Source: an uncultured Lachnospiraceae bacterium
GTDB lineage: Bacteria > Bacillota > Clostridia > Lachnospirales > Lachnospiraceae
Direction of reading: 5' to 3'
NCBI GenBank assembly: GCA_949740725.1
Contig: CATJIO010000086.1
Span: forward strand, 1-58,228
Length of the DNA stretch: 58,228 bases
Shown here: in pieces, positions 56,952-58,228 of the stretch
Numbering within the stretch: the first letter of the stretch is position 1
Layout: every line of letters begins with the position of its first letter
Translations under genes and position numbers: made by a program
Notes under the pieces: model-generated
The model's database searches: none
The model's input: only the letters and a program-made list of their open reading frames with translations
Told to the model about the DNA's origin: nothing

Positions 56952-57416
56952 TTAGAATCTTGATTTTTCATAGTTATATGTAATGCTCGACCCCACAACG
57001 ACATCCTCAATCTTATCGATAATCAGCCAATCATCCATATTCCCTTGATGTTCAAAATTAAGAGGCGTTAATTCTTTAACATTTCCAAATTCTACTAGAC
57101 ACAAGCACTTTTTATGCCAACGTATTTTCTGTTTATCAGATAGATTTAATTTGCTATGATTTTTTTCCAGTGTTTTCGTAATCTCATCATCCGTTAATTT
57201 CACATAATTTTGAACTGCTTTCACCGTCGCCGTTGCTGTTATCCGGCCGCTTCCTTTTTCCATAAAGTAAAGACGCTCTCCCTCAAAAACCCGGCTATGA
57301 GGAATTTTTCTTCCTGCTGCACCGCGGACAACCATAGTCTTTGTCCCTGCCATAATTCTGTCCAATACTTTTTCGCCCTTTTTTCCTGCATTGTCGCAAT
57401 AAACTAAATGTACCAT
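56952..57416 (-). CDS. ASCH/PUA-like domain protein
   Basis: A 154-residue protein. The first half (TKTMVVRGAAGRKIPHSRVFEGERLYFMEKGSGRITATATVKAV) has the layout of ASCH/PUA-like RNA- or nucleotide-binding domains, in which a basic groove binds modified nucleic acid. The specific role is unknown. The start codon lies 3 nt after the stop of a gene remnant whose 3' end supplies the GAGGAGG ribosome binding site, so the two were probably one operon. Confidence 0.65.
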   Translation of the reverse strand: MVHLVYCDNAGKKGEKVLDRIMAGTKTMVVRGAAGRKIPHSRVFEGERLYFMEKGSGRITATATVKAVQNYVKLTDDEITKTLEKNHSKLNLSDKQKIRWHKKCLCLVEFGNVKELTPLNFEHQGNMDDWLIIDKIEDVVVGSSITYNYEKSRF

Positions 57417-57419
57417 GTA

Positions 57420-57587
57420 TTAGTCCTCCTCAATAATCGGTATCCATATTTGACTCAAATAGTTGCTATCGTACGAATTTCCATCGCTGTACCATTCTAA
57501 TTCTGGACAATGTGCATGTTTAAATGGGTATTTAACCAACCATTCTTCATTAAGATACTTCCATCCATTTTGAATAGACTGGGGTAT
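57420..57587 (-). pseudogene. C-terminal remnant of a GyrI-like effector-binding domain
   Basis: A 55-codon open stretch reading QNGWKYLNEEWLVKYPFKHA, then CPELEWYSDGNSYDSNYLSQIWIPIIEED and stop. The ending (PxLExY...IWIPI) is that of GyrI-like/AraC effector-binding domains. An in-frame TAG at 57588-57590 separates it from upstream sequence, and no start codon is present. It is the tail of a broken gene. Confidence 0.6.
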
Positions 57588-57611
57588 CTATCATGTACAG
57601 ATATAACTTTC

Positions 57612-57951
57612 AGCTCATTTTAGGTACTGTCTGGATAGTGTATAAAATGATATCTTTTTTTGTATTTTTGTAGATATATTCTTTTGGTTTAGAATAATTT
57701 TCCAAAATACTTTTTGAAATTTGCCTGCGCTGCTGGGTCTGTACGGATACTGCTCCGTCAATCGTTGCATCAATATAAGCCTTGACATCCGCTCGTAATA
57801 CCTCCAGATGTTAAATTTTATCCCTTTGAAAACCGGCTTTCTCTAATGTTTTGTAAGAGACAGGATGTAAAATATTCACATCTGTCCATTATTTTTGTAA
57901 TTCTGTTTCGAAAAGACAAAATTCATTTATGTTTTTCAGCGCTTCACTCAT
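57612..57951 (-). pseudogene. Decayed reading frame with internal stops
   Basis: From ATG 57951 the frame reads MSEALKNINEFCLFETELQK, TAA, then HPVSYKTLEKAGFQRDKI, TAA, and continues to a TGA at about 57612. Two in-frame stops in an otherwise protein-like sequence suggest decay. I do not recognise the family. It overlaps the end of the SGNH-like gene by 8 nt and lies before the GyrI-like remnant. Confidence 0.45.
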
Positions 57952-58228
57952 TATATCCCCTTTGTCTTTTCCTACGGTCTGCCAACTCATAATTCTCCTT
58001 CAAATAATCTCCCAGATACCGGCTGACCTTTTCCGCCCCGTAAGTATTCAGATGATCCCCCTCATCCCTGGAATCCCTGTCCCAATCTATGTTCAGCTCC
58101 TTTTCCAGGAGATTCATATCCAGAAACGTAACCTTTCTCCTTGCCGCATAATCACTCACTCCATTATGCCGCCTGTAATCCCAGTTTTTAGGAGTGGGAG
58201 TCCCCACAAACAGCAGCCGGATTCCTTC
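57944..58228 (-). CDS. SGNH-hydrolase-like protein, C-terminal part (cut by window edge)
   Basis: The frame is open to the right edge, giving at least 94 residues of C-terminus. The pieces GIRLLFVGTPTPKNWDYRRH, FLDMNLLEKELNIDWDRDSRDEGDHLNTYGAEKVSRYLGDYLKE fit the end of the SGNH/GDSL-like proteins found in clostridial surface-sugar or acyltransferase loci; DHLN would hold the catalytic Asp-His pair. The N-terminus with the catalytic Ser is outside the window. Confidence 0.75.
   Translation of the reverse strand, partial: EGIRLLFVGTPTPKNWDYRRHNGVSDYAARRKVTFLDMNLLEKELNIDWDRDSRDEGDHLNTYGAEKVSRYLGDYLKENYELADRRKRQRGYNE

Overview
The window reads as the chromosome of a Gram-positive anaerobe of the Clostridia, most likely Lachnospiraceae. 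The signs are strong AGGAGG-type ribosome binding sites, sigma-A promoters, [FeFe]-hydrogenase maturation genes (hydG, hydF), meso-diaminopimelate dehydrogenase, many lipoproteins with low-complexity Thr/Glu/Ala linkers, a BMP-type nucleoside ABC importer and a LacZ/GPH-symporter/AraC sugar locus. Most of the window has moderate GC. From about 49 kb to the right edge it becomes visibly AT-richer and accessory in character.

Layout, left to right. (1) 0.1-2.2 kb: housekeeping operon ffh-rpsP-khpA on the minus strand with a clear promoter and terminator. (2) 2.3-6.3 kb: a plus-strand chemoreceptor, then an overlapping Dam-type methyltransferase and restriction-endonuclease pair (type II R-M). 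(3) 6.3-10.7 kb: minus-strand group of a TauE-like exporter, an amidohydrolase and a two-gene DUF3100-type membrane system, facing a divergent Crp/Fnr-like regulator. (4) 10.6-24.1 kb: a long minus-strand locus that I read as a complete uptake-and-salvage route for 5'-methylthioadenosine / 5'-deoxyadenosine. Its genes are a secreted lipoprotein, a DeoR regulator, a class II aldolase, a purine nucleoside phosphorylase, a zinc alcohol dehydrogenase, MtnA, a BMP lipoprotein, the nucleoside ABC ATPase and two permeases, and an MTA/SAH-type deaminase. A GNAT gene at its tail carries an in-frame TGA where I expect a cysteine.

(5) 24.1-27.7 kb: a BrnT/BrnA toxin-antitoxin pair with a frameshifted toxin, DAP dehydrogenase and a UMF1-type MFS protein. 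(6) 27.7-32.7 kb: an operon of solute-binding lipoprotein, chemoreceptor and a membrane leucine-rich-repeat protein. (7) 32.7-36.8 kb: hydF, hydG and a TM1266-like regulator, preceded by a promoter, a structured leader of about 200 nt and a terminator that looks like an attenuator; then NifX-like and DUF134 proteins. (8) 36.9-42.5 kb: GPH symporter and beta-galactosidase, with a divergent AraC regulator. (9) 42.6-49 kb: an orphan membrane-anchored protein, a hemerythrin-CheX-like-response regulator fusion, and a sulfur/thiol cluster (CoA-disulfide reductase-rhodanese, rhodanese, thioredoxin, rhodanese lipoprotein, another lipoprotein). (10) 49-58.2 kb: MATE exporter with a divergent Crp-like regulator, an AlkC/AlkD-like repair protein, a large HD + HSP90-type ATPase protein with a divergent HTH sensor (candidate defence pair), an ASCH-like protein next to decayed gene remnants, and the C-terminal end of an SGNH-hydrolase-like gene cut by the window edge.

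How the parts fit. The 11-24 kb locus encodes import, deamination, phosphorolysis, isomerisation, aldol cleavage and aldehyde reduction, so each product is the next enzyme's substrate, ending in DHAP and a small alcohol. It would recycle the dead-end nucleosides left by SAM-dependent and radical-SAM enzymes such as HydG. No rRNA, tRNA, CRISPR array or intact insertion sequence was seen.
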